From Kitasatospora sp. MAP5-34 (GTDB taxonomy: Bacteria > Actinomycetota > Actinomycetes > Streptomycetales > Streptomycetaceae): a stretch of 64,000 bases of DNA. Below, piece by piece: positions 43,525 to 52,361 of this stretch. The stretch covers positions 62,001 to 126,000 of the forward strand of contig NZ_JARXZC010000018.1 of the NCBI RefSeq assembly GCF_029894335.1. Reading direction: 5' to 3'. Within the stretch, counting starts at the first letter, position 1, and every line of letters begins with the position of its first letter. The notes beneath the pieces are model-generated. The model was not told where the DNA came from and searched no databases. It saw only the letters and a list, made by a program, of their open reading frames with translations. The position numbers and the translations under genes are program-made.

Positions 43525-43882
43525 AATCTCTCCCCGTTCGAACTACCCTGAACCGGCCGATACCACCTGAACCGCCGACCCGCTGCTGCGGACTTGATTG
43601 TCCGTCAGCCTGACGATGCCAGAAGGGCGGTGGCTGATCAAGGCGGGAACGGAAACAGTCGGCCGGTCCCGTTCCCGGTGCCACGGCGGCCCCGACCGGA
43701 AGCCCGCCACGCCGAGGTGCCGCCGCCGACCACGAGCTCGGCGCCCACGAGTTCGCTGCCCACGACCGAGCCTGCCGCACGGAGGCGGGTAGCGGACGGA
43801 TCGATCAAGAATCGGGACGGCATCCGACACCGAGAGGCCGGAGTGCGCGGCGGCGGCCCGGGGCTGACTACCCTGGGTCCTC
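43525..43882. other. Intergenic region with AraC promoter
   Basis: No gene recognised. A -10-like TACCCT at 43869-43874 ends 8 nt before the GTG of the AraC gene, suggesting a very short or absent leader. The rest looks non-coding. Confidence 0.4.
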
Positions 43883-44323
43883 GTGGCCCCGCATCCCCCC
43901 GCCCGTCATCTGCTCCGCGCCAAGGACCTCGCCGACGCCCGGTACGCCGAACCGCTCACGGTCGCCGAACTCGCGGCGGCGGCCGGTCTGTCCCGCGCGC
44001 ACTTCAGCCGCCAGTTCCGGCGCGCGTTCGGGGAGTCACCGCACGTGTATCTACTCACCCGGCGCCTGGAGCGGGCAGCCACGCTGCTGCGCGCCACGGA
44101 CCGGCCGATCGCCACCATCTGCTTCGATGTCGGGCTGAACAGTCTGGGCTCGTTCACCACCAGCTTCACCCGGATGTACGGGCAGGCCCCGGCCGCCTAC
44201 CGGGCCGCCTTCCCGCCGGCCGCCGCGCACGCGATCATCCCCGGCTGCGTGCGGCGCGCCTACGGACGGCCGCAACACCGCACGTTTCGAGAAGACGGCA
44301 CCCAGGACTCCGGAATAGCGTGA
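43883..44323 (+). CDS. Short AraC-family regulator (146 aa)
   Basis: Consists almost only of the two AraC HTH motifs (LTVAELAAAAGLSRAHFSRQ; PIATICFDVGLNSLGSFTTSFTRMYG). No N-terminal ligand domain. Such stand-alone AraC genes are commonly paired with a VOC gene, as here, 36 nt downstream. The start is GTG at 43883. Confidence 0.9.
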   Translation: MAPHPPARHLLRAKDLADARYAEPLTVAELAAAAGLSRAHFSRQFRRAFGESPHVYLLTRRLERAATLLRATDRPIATICFDVGLNSLGSFTTSFTRMYGQAPAAYRAAFPPAAAHAIIPGCVRRAYGRPQHRTFREDGTQDSGIA

Positions 44324-44359
44324 CGGTACCGCCTAAAGAACACCTGCCAGGAGGATCCG

Positions 44360-44773
44360 ATGATCAAGATCGCCACCGCACAACTCTGGGTCCACGACCA
44401 GGAAGAAGCGCTCGCCTTCTACACCAAGAAGGTCGGTATGGAGGTCCGGGCCGACGTCACCCTCCCCGAGATGGGGAACTTCCGCTGGCTCACCGTCGGC
44501 CCGGTCGGACAGGAGGACGTGGGCATCGTGCTGATGGCGATCCCCGGCCCGCCGGTGTTCGACGCCGAGACCCAGATCCAGGTGCGCGAGCTGACCGCCA
44601 AGGGCGCGTCCGGCACCGTCTTCCTGACCACCGACGACTGCGACGCCGCCTTCAACGAACTCTCGGGGCGTGGCGTCGAGTTCAACGAGAAGCCCACCGA
44701 CCAGCCCTACGGCCGCGACTGCGGGTTCCGCGACCCGTCCGGCAACAACATCCGCCTCACCCAGCTCCGCTGA
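44360..44773 (+). CDS. VOC (glyoxalase/bleomycin-resistance) family protein (137 aa)
   Basis: Two beta-alpha-beta-beta-beta modules: IATAQLWVHDQEEALAFYTK, VFLTTDDCDAAFNELSGRGV, ending FRDPSGNNIRLTQLR. Probably a metal-dependent lyase, dioxygenase or sequestering protein. Ribosome site AGGAGGAT. Co-transcribed with the AraC gene and likely its target. Confidence 0.9.
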   Translation: MIKIATAQLWVHDQEEALAFYTKKVGMEVRADVTLPEMGNFRWLTVGPVGQEDVGIVLMAIPGPPVFDAETQIQVRELTAKGASGTVFLTTDDCDAAFNELSGRGVEFNEKPTDQPYGRDCGFRDPSGNNIRLTQLR

Positions 44774-44777
44774 TCTC

Positions 44778-44817
44778 GTAGGCCGCAACCCCGAGCCGTG
44801 ACAGGGTTGCGGCCTAC
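44778..44817. terminator. Terminator of the AraC/VOC operon
   Basis: GTAGGCCGCAACCC (44778-44791) pairs with GGGTTGCGGCCTAC (44804-44817), a perfect 14-bp stem starting 5 nt after the VOC stop. Confidence 0.8.
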
Positions 44818-44992
44818 CGATCTGGGCCGACCGGCGGGCCGCCTGGCGTTTTAACACTGTTCTTACCAGCCGGGCGTATACGTAGAGGTAGGCCGCTCGT
44901 ACTCGGGGTCGTCCGGGTCCTCGGGGCGGTGGCGCAGGACGAGCGAGGTACGGGACGGCAGCCGTCCCGCACCTGTGGCAGGTGAGACAGGA

Positions 44993-45337
44993 ATGAGGCA
45001 CTTCGGGCACTACGGGCACCACGGCGGGTGGGGGTGGGTCCCGTTCGGCATCACGATGGTGTTGCTGTGGCTGGTGCTGATCGCCGTTCTGGCGCTGGTC
45101 TGGCGGGTGTGGTCGCACCGCGCGGTGAAGCCGGGACAGTCGGGACAGCAGGGACAGCCGACGCACTGGCAGGCACCCGGCCCGGCAGTCGACCAGCGCC
45201 CCTCCCCCGAGCAGGTACTGGCCGACCGCCTGGCACGCGGTGACATCGATATCGACGACTACCGTCAGCGGCTGGCCGAACTCCGTGGCGGTCCACCCCC
45301 GGGCTCGGGAGCCGAGCCGCCACCACCGACCGGCTGA
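44993..45337 (+). CDS. Membrane protein with SHOCT domain (114 aa)
   Basis: His/Gly-rich N-terminus (MRHFGHYGHHGGWGW), one transmembrane helix (GITMVLLWLVLIAVLALVW), a Pro/Gln linker and a C-terminal SHOCT motif (VLADRLARGDIDIDDYRQRL). ATG at 44993. Function unknown; the His cluster could bind metal. Confidence 0.85.
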   Translation: MRHFGHYGHHGGWGWVPFGITMVLLWLVLIAVLALVWRVWSHRAVKPGQSGQQGQPTHWQAPGPAVDQRPSPEQVLADRLARGDIDIDDYRQRLAELRGGPPPGSGAEPPPPTG

Positions 45338-45347
45338 AGACGGCGGG

Positions 45348-46121
45348 TCAGCGGACGGCCGCGACCAGCGAATCGCTGACGGATCGCCATGCGACCCCAG
45401 CCTCGCGGAAGCCCGCCTCGACCAGTCGGGCGGTGTGCCAGTCCGCAGGGTGCAGGTCGCCGTCGGTGTGCTCGCGGTAGAGGGCCGACCGGGCGGCGAC
45501 GTGGTCGGCGAGCAGCGGGTCGGCTGCGGCGGCCGTCCACCAGTCGGCCCAGTCAAGGACGCCCTCCGACCGCTCGCGCTCCTGCCGGCGCCGCTGGAAC
45601 GCCCGGTCGGCGGCGTTGAGGACCGGGGTGGCGGGCTCGGGCATGTGGTCGGCGTTGAGGAACACCCCGCCGGGGCGGAGCAGACCGGCGAGGTCACCGT
45701 AGAGCCGGATCAGGTCGTCGGTGGCCAGCCAGTGCAGCGCCGTGGCGGTGACCACCGCGTCGTACGGGCCGGGCGGCAGCTGCGCCGCCCAGTCCTGGTC
45801 CCTCAGGTCGGCCGTGACCAGGGTGAGGCGGGGCTCGGCCGCGAACAGACCACCGGCGATGGTGAGCAGCGCCGGGTCCAGGTCCACTCCGACGCTGACG
45901 GCGCCCGGCAGCCGGGCGAGCAGCCGCTCGCTGATGCTGGCGGTGCCGCAGGCGAGGTCGAGCACGCGCGGCTCGGAGCCGCCGACGGCCTCGACCAGGT
46001 CGAGCATCACCCGGAAGCGCTCCTCCCGGTCCGGCATGTACCACTCCTGCTGACGGTCCCAGCTGCGCTGCCAGTTCTCCCAGTGCTTCTGGTGCTTCTG
46101 GTCGTACTTCCGCTCGATCAA
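45348..46121 (-). CDS. Class I SAM-dependent methyltransferase (257 aa)
   Basis: SAM-binding motif I VLDLACGTASISERLLARLPG with acidic VGVDLDPALL after strand 2, and YDAVVTATALHWL as motif II. Substrate unknown. TTG at 46121 (LIERKYDQ...) has GAGGGGGAG just upstream. The in-frame ATG at 46166 lies too far upstream of any ribosome site. Confidence 0.85.
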   Translation of the reverse strand: MIERKYDQKHQKHWENWQRSWDRQQEWYMPDREERFRVMLDLVEAVGGSEPRVLDLACGTASISERLLARLPGAVSVGVDLDPALLTIAGGLFAAEPRLTLVTADLRDQDWAAQLPPGPYDAVVTATALHWLATDDLIRLYGDLAGLLRPGGVFLNADHMPEPATPVLNAADRAFQRRRQERERSEGVLDWADWWTAAAADPLLADHVAARSALYREHTDGDLHPADWHTARLVEAGFREAGVAWRSVSDSLVAAVR

Positions 46122-46290
46122 GACTCCCCCTCGTAATGGTCCACTTGCGCCTTCAGCTGTTACCAACCCTAGAGAACGATCAGTAATGGACGCAAGGGCC
46201 CTGGGGGCATTACTCGTTTGGTTACCCGCCCGGCACTACGTAGAGTTCATCCTTAAACCAGGCAGGGCGGACGAGGAAGCAGTTGCGGGC

Positions 46291-47814
46291 ATGACGGCGG
46301 GCGAGGACATCCAGAACACCGAACAGACCACCGAAGAGATCCAGACGGAAGAGACCCAGGAGATCGAGTACGGCCCGGGCATCGCCCCCGAGCGGCTGGA
46401 ACTCTTCCTCGACGTACTCGCCGAGCTGGACCAACTGGACGTGGACCACCCGGACGCGATCACCGTCCGAGTGGCGGTCGGTGGCATCTTCCGGACGCTC
46501 AAGCAGCGCCGCCGCCAGGAGACCCGCGCTCGCAAGACCGCCAACGACCGCGCCGTCACGGCCGCCACGGCGACCGGCGCGCCGGGGCGGATCGACGACG
46601 AGACGCAGGGCGCCTTCGGCCTGACGACCGTCACCACCACGGAGATCGCGGGCATCCTGGAGCGGCCGCGCTCCTGCTACACCTGCAAGACCCGGTATGT
46701 CGAGGTCGATGCGTTCTACCACCAGCTCTGCCCGCCGTGCGCCAAGCAGAACCGTGCCCGCCGCGACGAGAAGGCCGACCTGACCGGTCGGCGCGCCCTG
46801 CTCACCGGGGGCAGGGCGAAGATCGGGATGTACATCGCGCTCCGCCTACTGCGTGACGGTGCCCACACCACGATCACCACCCGCTTCCCGAACGACGCGA
46901 TCCGCCGCTTCAAGGCGATGCCGGACAGCGCGGACTGGCTGCACCGCCTGAAGATCATCGGGATCGACCTGCGCGACCCCGCCCAGGTCGTCGCGCTGGC
47001 CGACACCGTCGCGGCCGACGGCCCGCTGGACATCCTGATCAACAACGCCGCCCAGACCGTGCGCCGCTCCCCCAAGGCGTACAGCGAGCTGATCGCCGCC
47101 GAGTCCGCCCCGCTGCCCGCCGGCGAGCTGCCGCCCGCCGTCGTGATCGGCAGCTTCGGCAGCGGCAGCGTGGAGCGCCCGGCGCTGCCCGGGCAGTCCT
47201 CCGGCGCGCACGAGGCGCTCACCGCCGACGACGTGACGGCCCTCGCGCTGGTCACCGGCTCGGCCACCCCGGCCCGGATCGAGGCCGGGACGGCGATCGA
47301 CGCCGGCGGCCTGGTGCCCGACCTCGCCGCGACCAACACCTGGGTCCAGACCGTCAGCGAGGTGGACCCGGTCGAGCTGCTCGAGGTCCAACTCTGCAAC
47401 GTCACCGCGCCGTTCGTACTGGTCAGCCGCCTGCGACCGGCGATGGCGGCGGCCAAGGCACGCCGCAAGTACGTGGTGAACGTCTCCGCGATGGAGGGCC
47501 AGTTCAGCCGCGCGTACAAGGGCGCCGGGCACCCGCACACCAACATGGCCAAGGCCGCGCTGAACATGCTCACCCGCACCAGCGCCAAGGAGATGCTGGA
47601 CACCGACGGCATCCTGATGACCGCCGTCGACACCGGCTGGATCACCGACGAGCGCCCGCACCCCGACAAGATGCGCCTCGCCGAGGAGGGCTTCCACGCC
47701 CCGCTCGACCTGGTCGACGGCGCGGCCCGGGTCTACGACCCGATCGTCCGGGGCGAGCAGGGCGAGGACCTGTACGGCTGCTTCCTGAAGGACTTCGCCC
47801 CCTCGCCCTGGTAG
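46291..47814 (+). CDS. SDR-family oxidoreductase with N-terminal zinc-ribbon extension (507 aa)
   Basis: Unusual fusion. About 25 Glu/Thr-rich residues precede a helical segment (ERLELFLDVLAELDQLDVDH). Next is a Cys4 zinc-binding motif (CYTCKTRYVEVDAFYHQLC followed by PPC) at about 125-146. The Rossmann domain begins RRALLTGGRAKIGMYIALRL, with NNAAQT and a late VNVSAMEGQF active-site region. The classical Tyr-x3-Lys pair is altered around YKGAGHPHTNMAKAAL. ATG at 46291 follows GAGGAAG; an in-frame ATG at 46186 is less likely. Confidence 0.85.
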   Translation: MTAGEDIQNTEQTTEEIQTEETQEIEYGPGIAPERLELFLDVLAELDQLDVDHPDAITVRVAVGGIFRTLKQRRRQETRARKTANDRAVTAATATGAPGRIDDETQGAFGLTTVTTTEIAGILERPRSCYTCKTRYVEVDAFYHQLCPPCAKQNRARRDEKADLTGRRALLTGGRAKIGMYIALRLLRDGAHTTITTRFPNDAIRRFKAMPDSADWLHRLKIIGIDLRDPAQVVALADTVAADGPLDILINNAAQTVRRSPKAYSELIAAESAPLPAGELPPAVVIGSFGSGSVERPALPGQSSGAHEALTADDVTALALVTGSATPARIEAGTAIDAGGLVPDLAATNTWVQTVSEVDPVELLEVQLCNVTAPFVLVSRLRPAMAAAKARRKYVVNVSAMEGQFSRAYKGAGHPHTNMAKAALNMLTRTSAKEMLDTDGILMTAVDTGWITDERPHPDKMRLAEEGFHAPLDLVDGAARVYDPIVRGEQGEDLYGCFLKDFAPSPW

Positions 47815-47834
47815 CAACAACCCTGGTAGCAACC
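47806..47834. repeat. 15-bp tandem repeat covering the SDR stop codon
   Basis: CCCTGGTAGCAACAA (47806-47820) is followed by CCCTGGTAGCAACC (47821-47834). The first copy includes the final codons and TAG of the SDR gene. Further degenerate copies may extend to about 47875. Confidence 0.7.
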
Positions 47835-47887
47835 CCGGCAGCACCCCGGCCCCCCGGTAGCGACCTGGTAGTCCTGGAGGACATCGG

Positions 47888-48343
47888 ATGCCACCCATCC
47901 TCGGCGCAGGCGTGATCGTGCCCACCACCGACGGGCGGGTACTCCTCGGCCGGCGCATCACCGCAGGTGAGACGCCGACCTGGAGCCTGCCCGGCGGCAA
48001 GGTGGACCAGCCGGGCGAGTCCTTCGAGCAGGCCGCCGCGCGTGAACTCGCCGAGGAGACCGGCCTGTTGGTGCCCGCCGAGCAGCTGCGGGTGCTCGCC
48101 GTCCTGCTCGACCACCAGCTCGGCCGGCCCCGGCTGACCGCCGCCGTGCTCGCCCCGCCGACCGACGCCCCGGCCGAGGTCACCGAGCCGCACGCCTGCT
48201 CGGGGTGGGAACGCTTCGCCCTCGACGCGCTGCCCACCCCGATGTTCTATCCGTCCGGCCTGGTCCTCGGCAGCTGGCTGCCCGACTACCGGCACCCGTC
48301 CGACGGCGCGTACCGCTACCCCGTCCAGGACGTCCGCCGGTAG
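47888..48343 (+). CDS. NUDIX hydrolase (151 aa)
   Basis: Nudix box GGKVDQPGESFEQAAARELA followed by EETGL. The N-terminus GAGVIVPTTDGRVLLGRRI matches MutT/dCTPase-like pyrophosphohydrolases that sanitise nucleotides. Ribosome site GGAGGA. Stands 73 nt after the SDR gene. Confidence 0.9.
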   Translation: MPPILGAGVIVPTTDGRVLLGRRITAGETPTWSLPGGKVDQPGESFEQAAARELAEETGLLVPAEQLRVLAVLLDHQLGRPRLTAAVLAPPTDAPAEVTEPHACSGWERFALDALPTPMFYPSGLVLGSWLPDYRHPSDGAYRYPVQDVRR

Positions 48344-48526
48344 TCGGCCCGAGCCACCCGTACGACGGTCCGCCGGACGGCCGGACGTTGGGCGAGCCGG
48401 GTGAGCGTCGGTGGTCCGTTCGGGGCACGTTGCGACCGCTGATCCGTACCGGCTCGCCGGAACGGGCACGGTGGGTGGACCCGCCCGGTCGTCGGCCGGG
48501 GCCGGCGACGAACGGGGAAGCAGCCA

Positions 48527-49660
48527 TTGGACACCGTACCGACGGCGCCGGTCCCGCAGCCCGTACTGGCCGGGGCGACCCGCGCGGCGATGTTCCTCGT
48601 CCTGACCGTCGAACCCGGCGGCCACGGCGCGGTCCGCGAACTGCTCGCCGACCTGTCCGGCCTGGTCCGCTCGGTGGGCTTCCGGCTTCCCGGCGAGCAC
48701 CTGACGTGCGTGGCGGGGATCGGGTCGGGTGCCTGGGACCGCCTGTTCACCGGCCCCCGCCCGGCCGAGCTCCACCCGTTCCAGGCCCTCCGCGGCCGAC
48801 GGCACGTCGCCCCCGCCACCGCCGGGGACGTCCTGCTACACATCCGCGCCCACCACATGGACCTGTGCTTCGAGCTCGCCTCCCTCGTCACCCGGCGGCT
48901 CGACGGAGCGGCGAGGATCGTCGACGAGACCCACGGCTTCACCTACTTCGACCAGCGCGACCTGCTCGGTTTCGTCGACGGCACGGAGAACCCCGAAGGC
49001 CGCAAGGCCCGGCAGGCAGCGTTCGTCGGCGCCGAGGACCCGCCGTTCGCCGCAGGCAGCTACGTCATCGTGCAGAAGTACCTGCACGACCTCACGCACT
49101 GGGACACCCTCAGCACCGAGGAGCAGGAGCACGTCGTCGGCCGTACCAAACTCTCCGACGTCGAACTCCCCGAGGACGCACAGCCCGCCGACGCGCACGT
49201 CGTCGTCAACAAGGTGCTGGACGCCGAGGGCAACGAACAGCAGATCGTCCGCGCCAACATGCCCTTCGGGTCCCTCTCCCAGGCCGAGTACGGCACCTAC
49301 TTCATCGGCTACTGCCGGACCCCGGCCGTCACGGAACAGCTGCTGCGCAACATGTTCCTCGGCACCGCCGACGCCGCCCACGACCGCATCCTGGACTTCT
49401 CCACCGCCACCACCGGCGGCCTGTTCTTCGTCCCCGGCGCAGACTTCCTGGACGACCCGCCGCCGCTTCCCCACGCCGACGCCGTCCTCGTCCCCGTCTC
49501 GCAGGGGCGGCCCGCCACCGCGCCAGGACGGAGCAGCGCCGTCCTCGACGGCTCGCTCGGCATCGGCAGCCTCAAGCCCGCAGACACCAAGCCCGCCGAC
49601 CTCGAGCCCACGAGCCTCGAACCCGCCAACAGCCCACCGGCCCCGGAAGAGGCGCACTGA
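48527..49660 (+). CDS. DyP-type peroxidase, encapsulin cargo (377 aa)
   Basis: Haem peroxidase of the dye-decolourising family. GFVDGTENP holds the catalytic Asp151, the predicted proximal haem ligand is His224 (ADAHVVVNKV) and the distal Arg is 242 (VRANMPFG). The C-terminus carries an encapsulin-targeting motif LDGSLGIGSLK at 340-350, but 27 further residues of Pro/Glu-rich sequence follow (starting PADTKPADLEPTSLEPANSP). The start is TTG at 48527 after GGGGAAG. The shell gene begins 3 nt after the stop, so the pair forms an operon. Confidence 0.93.
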   Translation: MDTVPTAPVPQPVLAGATRAAMFLVLTVEPGGHGAVRELLADLSGLVRSVGFRLPGEHLTCVAGIGSGAWDRLFTGPRPAELHPFQALRGRRHVAPATAGDVLLHIRAHHMDLCFELASLVTRRLDGAARIVDETHGFTYFDQRDLLGFVDGTENPEGRKARQAAFVGAEDPPFAAGSYVIVQKYLHDLTHWDTLSTEEQEHVVGRTKLSDVELPEDAQPADAHVVVNKVLDAEGNEQQIVRANMPFGSLSQAEYGTYFIGYCRTPAVTEQLLRNMFLGTADAAHDRILDFSTATTGGLFFVPGADFLDDPPPLPHADAVLVPVSQGRPATAPGRSSAVLDGSLGIGSLKPADTKPADLEPTSLEPANSPPAPEEAH

Positions 49661-49662
49661 CT

Positions 49663-50472
49663 ATGGACAATCTGCACCGCGACCTCGCGCCCGTCAGCGC
49701 CGCCGCCTGGGCCGGGATCGAGGAGGAGGTGCGCCGCACCTTCGTCCTGCACCTGGCGGGCCGCCGGGTCGTCGACACCGCCGACCCGGCCGGTCCCGCA
49801 CTCGCCGCCGTCGGCACCGGCCATCTCACCCAGATCTCCACGCCCTCCTCCCCCGGCCTGCGGGCACGCGTCCATCTCGTCCGGCCCAGCACGGAACTAC
49901 GCGTCGCCTTCACTCTCGCCCGCGATGCCGTCGACGACGTCGAGCGCGGCGCCGGCGACAGCGACTGGGAGCCCGCCAAGGTCGCCGCCCGGACCATGGC
50001 CCTCGCCGAGGACCGGATCATCTTCGAGGGCTGGCCCGAGGCCGGTGTCGACGGCATCCGCTCCGGTTCCACCAATCCGCCTCTACCGCTTCCCGCCGAC
50101 GTCACCGCCTACCCCGACGCCGTCAGCCACGCCCTGACCACCCTGCGCCTGGCCGGCGTCGACGGCCCGTACGCCCTGCTGCTCGGCGCCGACGCCTACA
50201 CCGCCGTGAACGAGACCTCCGACCACGGCTACCCCGTCCGGGAACACATCACCCGGGTCCTGTCCGGCCCCATCGTCTGGGCTCCCGCCATCACCGGCGG
50301 CGCTCTCGTCTCCACCCGTGGCGGCGACTTCGAACTCCACCTCGGCCAGGACCTGTCCATCGGCTACCGGGCCCACGACGCCGACACCGTCGAGCTGTAC
50401 CTCCAGCAGACGCTGACCTTCAGCCTCCACTCGCCGGAAGCCGCAGTCTCACTGACACCCCTGAACTCCTGA
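49663..50472 (+). CDS. Family 1 encapsulin shell protein (269 aa)
   Basis: HK97-fold protein that self-assembles into an icosahedral nanocompartment and loads the co-encoded DyP peroxidase through its targeting peptide. N-terminal MDNLHRDLAPVSAAAWAGIE, RRVVDTADPAG, VRPSTELRVAFTLARDAVDD, EDRIIFEGWPEAGVDGIRSG and C-terminal DLSIGYRAHDADTVELYLQQ are all typical. ATG at 49663 begins 3 nt after the peroxidase stop. Confidence 0.95.
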   Translation: MDNLHRDLAPVSAAAWAGIEEEVRRTFVLHLAGRRVVDTADPAGPALAAVGTGHLTQISTPSSPGLRARVHLVRPSTELRVAFTLARDAVDDVERGAGDSDWEPAKVAARTMALAEDRIIFEGWPEAGVDGIRSGSTNPPLPLPADVTAYPDAVSHALTTLRLAGVDGPYALLLGADAYTAVNETSDHGYPVREHITRVLSGPIVWAPAITGGALVSTRGGDFELHLGQDLSIGYRAHDADTVELYLQQTLTFSLHSPEAAVSLTPLNS

Positions 50473-50553
50473 ACTTCCTTATCTGGCAGTCGGATTGGAA
50501 GAACTCAGCGATCTGACGAATCGTCAAGATGCAACAGCAGCTACCGCAGATCG

Positions 50554-51204
50554 CTAGGGCTGCCGCGGAAGTGTCCGAGGTGCTCGGCCAGGAAGGACTC
50601 CAGGGAGCGGGGTGGCCTTCCGAGCAGCCTGAGCGGGCGCGATCCCGGCCTGGGCGTCCCGCTGCCGCAGGACGTCGGCGATCCGTACGCACCAGTCCCG
50701 GTGGCCCTGTTCGAAGGCAAGGCCGCGCAGGCAGGTCAGGTACGGCCCGATCCGGTCTCCCCGCCGCAGGAACTCCTCCTCGTCCACGTCGCCACGCATC
50801 TGCCGCAGCAGCTCACCGAAGAGCTCGATCTTGGCCTGGGCCGCAGCTGCCCGTTCGTCGAGCTGTTCGATCACCGGCCCGGTGCCGACGTGGTCTGCGG
50901 CCTGGACCTTGACGAGCAGGTCGTCGCGGATGAACGAGGGCTTGGACACGGCCGCCGCGAACTGTTCCAGCTCGGCGAGGCCGGCTTCGGTGACCCGGAA
51001 CACGCGCTTGTTGGGCCGGGTCTCCTGGACCACCTGCCGACCCGCGACCAGCCCGTCCTTCTCCAGCCTGGCCAACTCGACGTACAGCTGCTGCGGCAGG
51101 GCGTGCCAGAAGTTCGCGACGCCGACGTCGAACGCCTTGGCCAACTGGTATCCGCTGTACTCGCCGTCCAGCAGAGCCGCCAGCACCGCATGTCGCAAGG
51201 CCAT
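50554..51204 (-). CDS. PadR-family transcriptional regulator (216 aa)
   Basis: Winged-helix N-terminus (AVLAALLDGEYSGYQLAKAF, YVELARLEKDGLVAGRQV) and C-terminal dimerisation helices (RMRGD-like QMRGDVDEEEFLRRGDRIG). The last 30 residues are Pro/Arg/Ala-rich and unlike the family; another frame over the same DNA looks protein-like, so the 3' end may have been altered. ATG at 51204. Divergent from a SnoaL-like gene across a palindrome, its likely operator. Confidence 0.85.
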   Translation of the reverse strand: MALRHAVLAALLDGEYSGYQLAKAFDVGVANFWHALPQQLYVELARLEKDGLVAGRQVVQETRPNKRVFRVTEAGLAELEQFAAAVSKPSFIRDDLLVKVQAADHVGTGPVIEQLDERAAAAQAKIELFGELLRQMRGDVDEEEFLRRGDRIGPYLTCLRGLAFEQGHRDWCVRIADVLRQRDAQAGIAPAQAARKATPLPGVLPGRAPRTLPRQP

Positions 51205-51242
51205 CGAACTGCCCCTTCCCTTTCTCCGTCCGCCCGTGCACC

Positions 51243-51278
51243 ATACTCAAGAAAGTGACTAGTCACATCCTTGAGTAT
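51243..51278. promoter_or_regulatory. Palindromic operator between padR and SnoaL-like gene
   Basis: ATACTCAAG (51243-51251) and CTTGAGTAT (51270-51278) are perfect reverse complements around a self-complementary GTGACTAGTCAC (51255-51266). The whole site is AT-rich and lies 38 nt before the padR start and 11 nt before the ATG of the other gene. Confidence 0.7.
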
Positions 51279-51289
51279 CCGGAGGGGTC

Positions 51290-51739
51290 ATGGAGACCGC
51301 TGCCCGCTTCCGCGCCGCCGTCGAGGCGCGCGATCACGCCGCGCTGGAAGACCTGTTCACCGAGGACATCCGCCTCTACAGCCCGGTGAAGTTCACGCCG
51401 TTCGAGGGCAAGCCCATGGTGCTGGGGCTCTTCGACGTCCTGCTGCGCACCTTCGAGGACTTCCGCTACGTCGGACAGCTCGAGGGCACGGCCGAGACCA
51501 GCGCCGACGGCGCCGAAACCCCCTCGGAGATCCTCCTCTTCCGGGCCAACGTGCACGGCAAGCAGATCCACGGCATCGACCTGCTCCAGTTCGACGAGCA
51601 GGGCCGGATCAAGGAGTTCACCGTGATGGTCCGCCCGCAGTCCGCAGTGCACGCCCTGGGCGAAGCGGTACTCGCCGGCCTGGCCGCCGCCGGCCTTGCC
51701 CCCGGGCCCGACGGTGGGTCTGTGCGGCCTGCGCCCTGA
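51290..51739 (+). CDS. NTF2/SnoaL-like protein (149 aa)
   Basis: Cone-shaped alpha+beta fold of the nuclear-transport-factor-2 superfamily: ARFRAAVEARDHAALEDLFT, IRLYSPVKFTPFEGKPMVLG and QIHGIDLLQFDEQGRIKEFT. Many members are small-molecule binding proteins or isomerases. Ribosome site GGAGGGG. Regulated by the divergent PadR gene, by position. Confidence 0.88.
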   Translation: METAARFRAAVEARDHAALEDLFTEDIRLYSPVKFTPFEGKPMVLGLFDVLLRTFEDFRYVGQLEGTAETSADGAETPSEILLFRANVHGKQIHGIDLLQFDEQGRIKEFTVMVRPQSAVHALGEAVLAGLAAAGLAPGPDGGSVRPAP

Positions 51740-51764
51740 GACCGACGCTGTGGGCGCACCTGGT

Positions 51765-52361
51765 TCACTCCGGCGGCCCGGCCGGGGTGCCGCCGCCCGG
51801 CTCGGCGGGGTTCCCTGCCGAGCCGGCGGCCGTCCGCCGCTGGATGCCCACCTGGACCGCGCCGACGACGACGCGCGCGGCCACACCGATGAGGATCAGA
51901 TTGCCCAGCATCTGAACCATCGTCACGATCCGGGCGGCTTCCGAACGAGGGGCGATGTCGCCGAAACCGACCGTGGTGAAGACCGTCAGCGTGAAGTACA
52001 GCGCGTCGGTCCGCGTCATCGCCTGGGTGAAGGTGTTCGCAGTGGCTCTGTCCATGAGGAAGTACGCCGACGCGAAGAGCAGCAGGAACAGCGGCAGAGA
52101 CGTGACGATCAACTGGACGGCCCGCAGCCTCGGGTACTCGGAACGCGTGATCGCCCGAGTCTCGTGGACGACCAGCGCCGCCACCCCGATGAGGCCGGTG
52201 ACCAGCCAGAACAGCGATTCGCCTACGAGCCGGGTGTCCATCGGCAGCAGGAAGTAGGCAGCCACCAGGCAGGTGGCGGTGAGCGTCGGCCGGATGACGA
52301 GAAGAAGCGCGAGCCTGCGCCGCTTGGCCCGGGGAAGGTCCAGGTACCCGGGCATCGTCAT
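51765..52361 (-). CDS. Two-pore-helix potassium channel family protein (198 aa)
   Basis: Membrane protein with four predicted helices and the selectivity filter TVGFGD between the last two (DALYFTLTVFTTVGFGDIAP). The Ion_trans_2 pattern indicates a K+ channel. There is no cytosolic RCK domain; the C-terminus is a short Gly/Pro/Ala tail. ATG at 52361 or 52355. Confidence 0.88.
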   Translation of the reverse strand: MTMPGYLDLPRAKRRRLALLLVIRPTLTATCLVAAYFLLPMDTRLVGESLFWLVTGLIGVAALVVHETRAITRSEYPRLRAVQLIVTSLPLFLLLFASAYFLMDRATANTFTQAMTRTDALYFTLTVFTTVGFGDIAPRSEAARIVTMVQMLGNLILIGVAARVVVGAVQVGIQRRTAAGSAGNPAEPGGGTPAGPPE

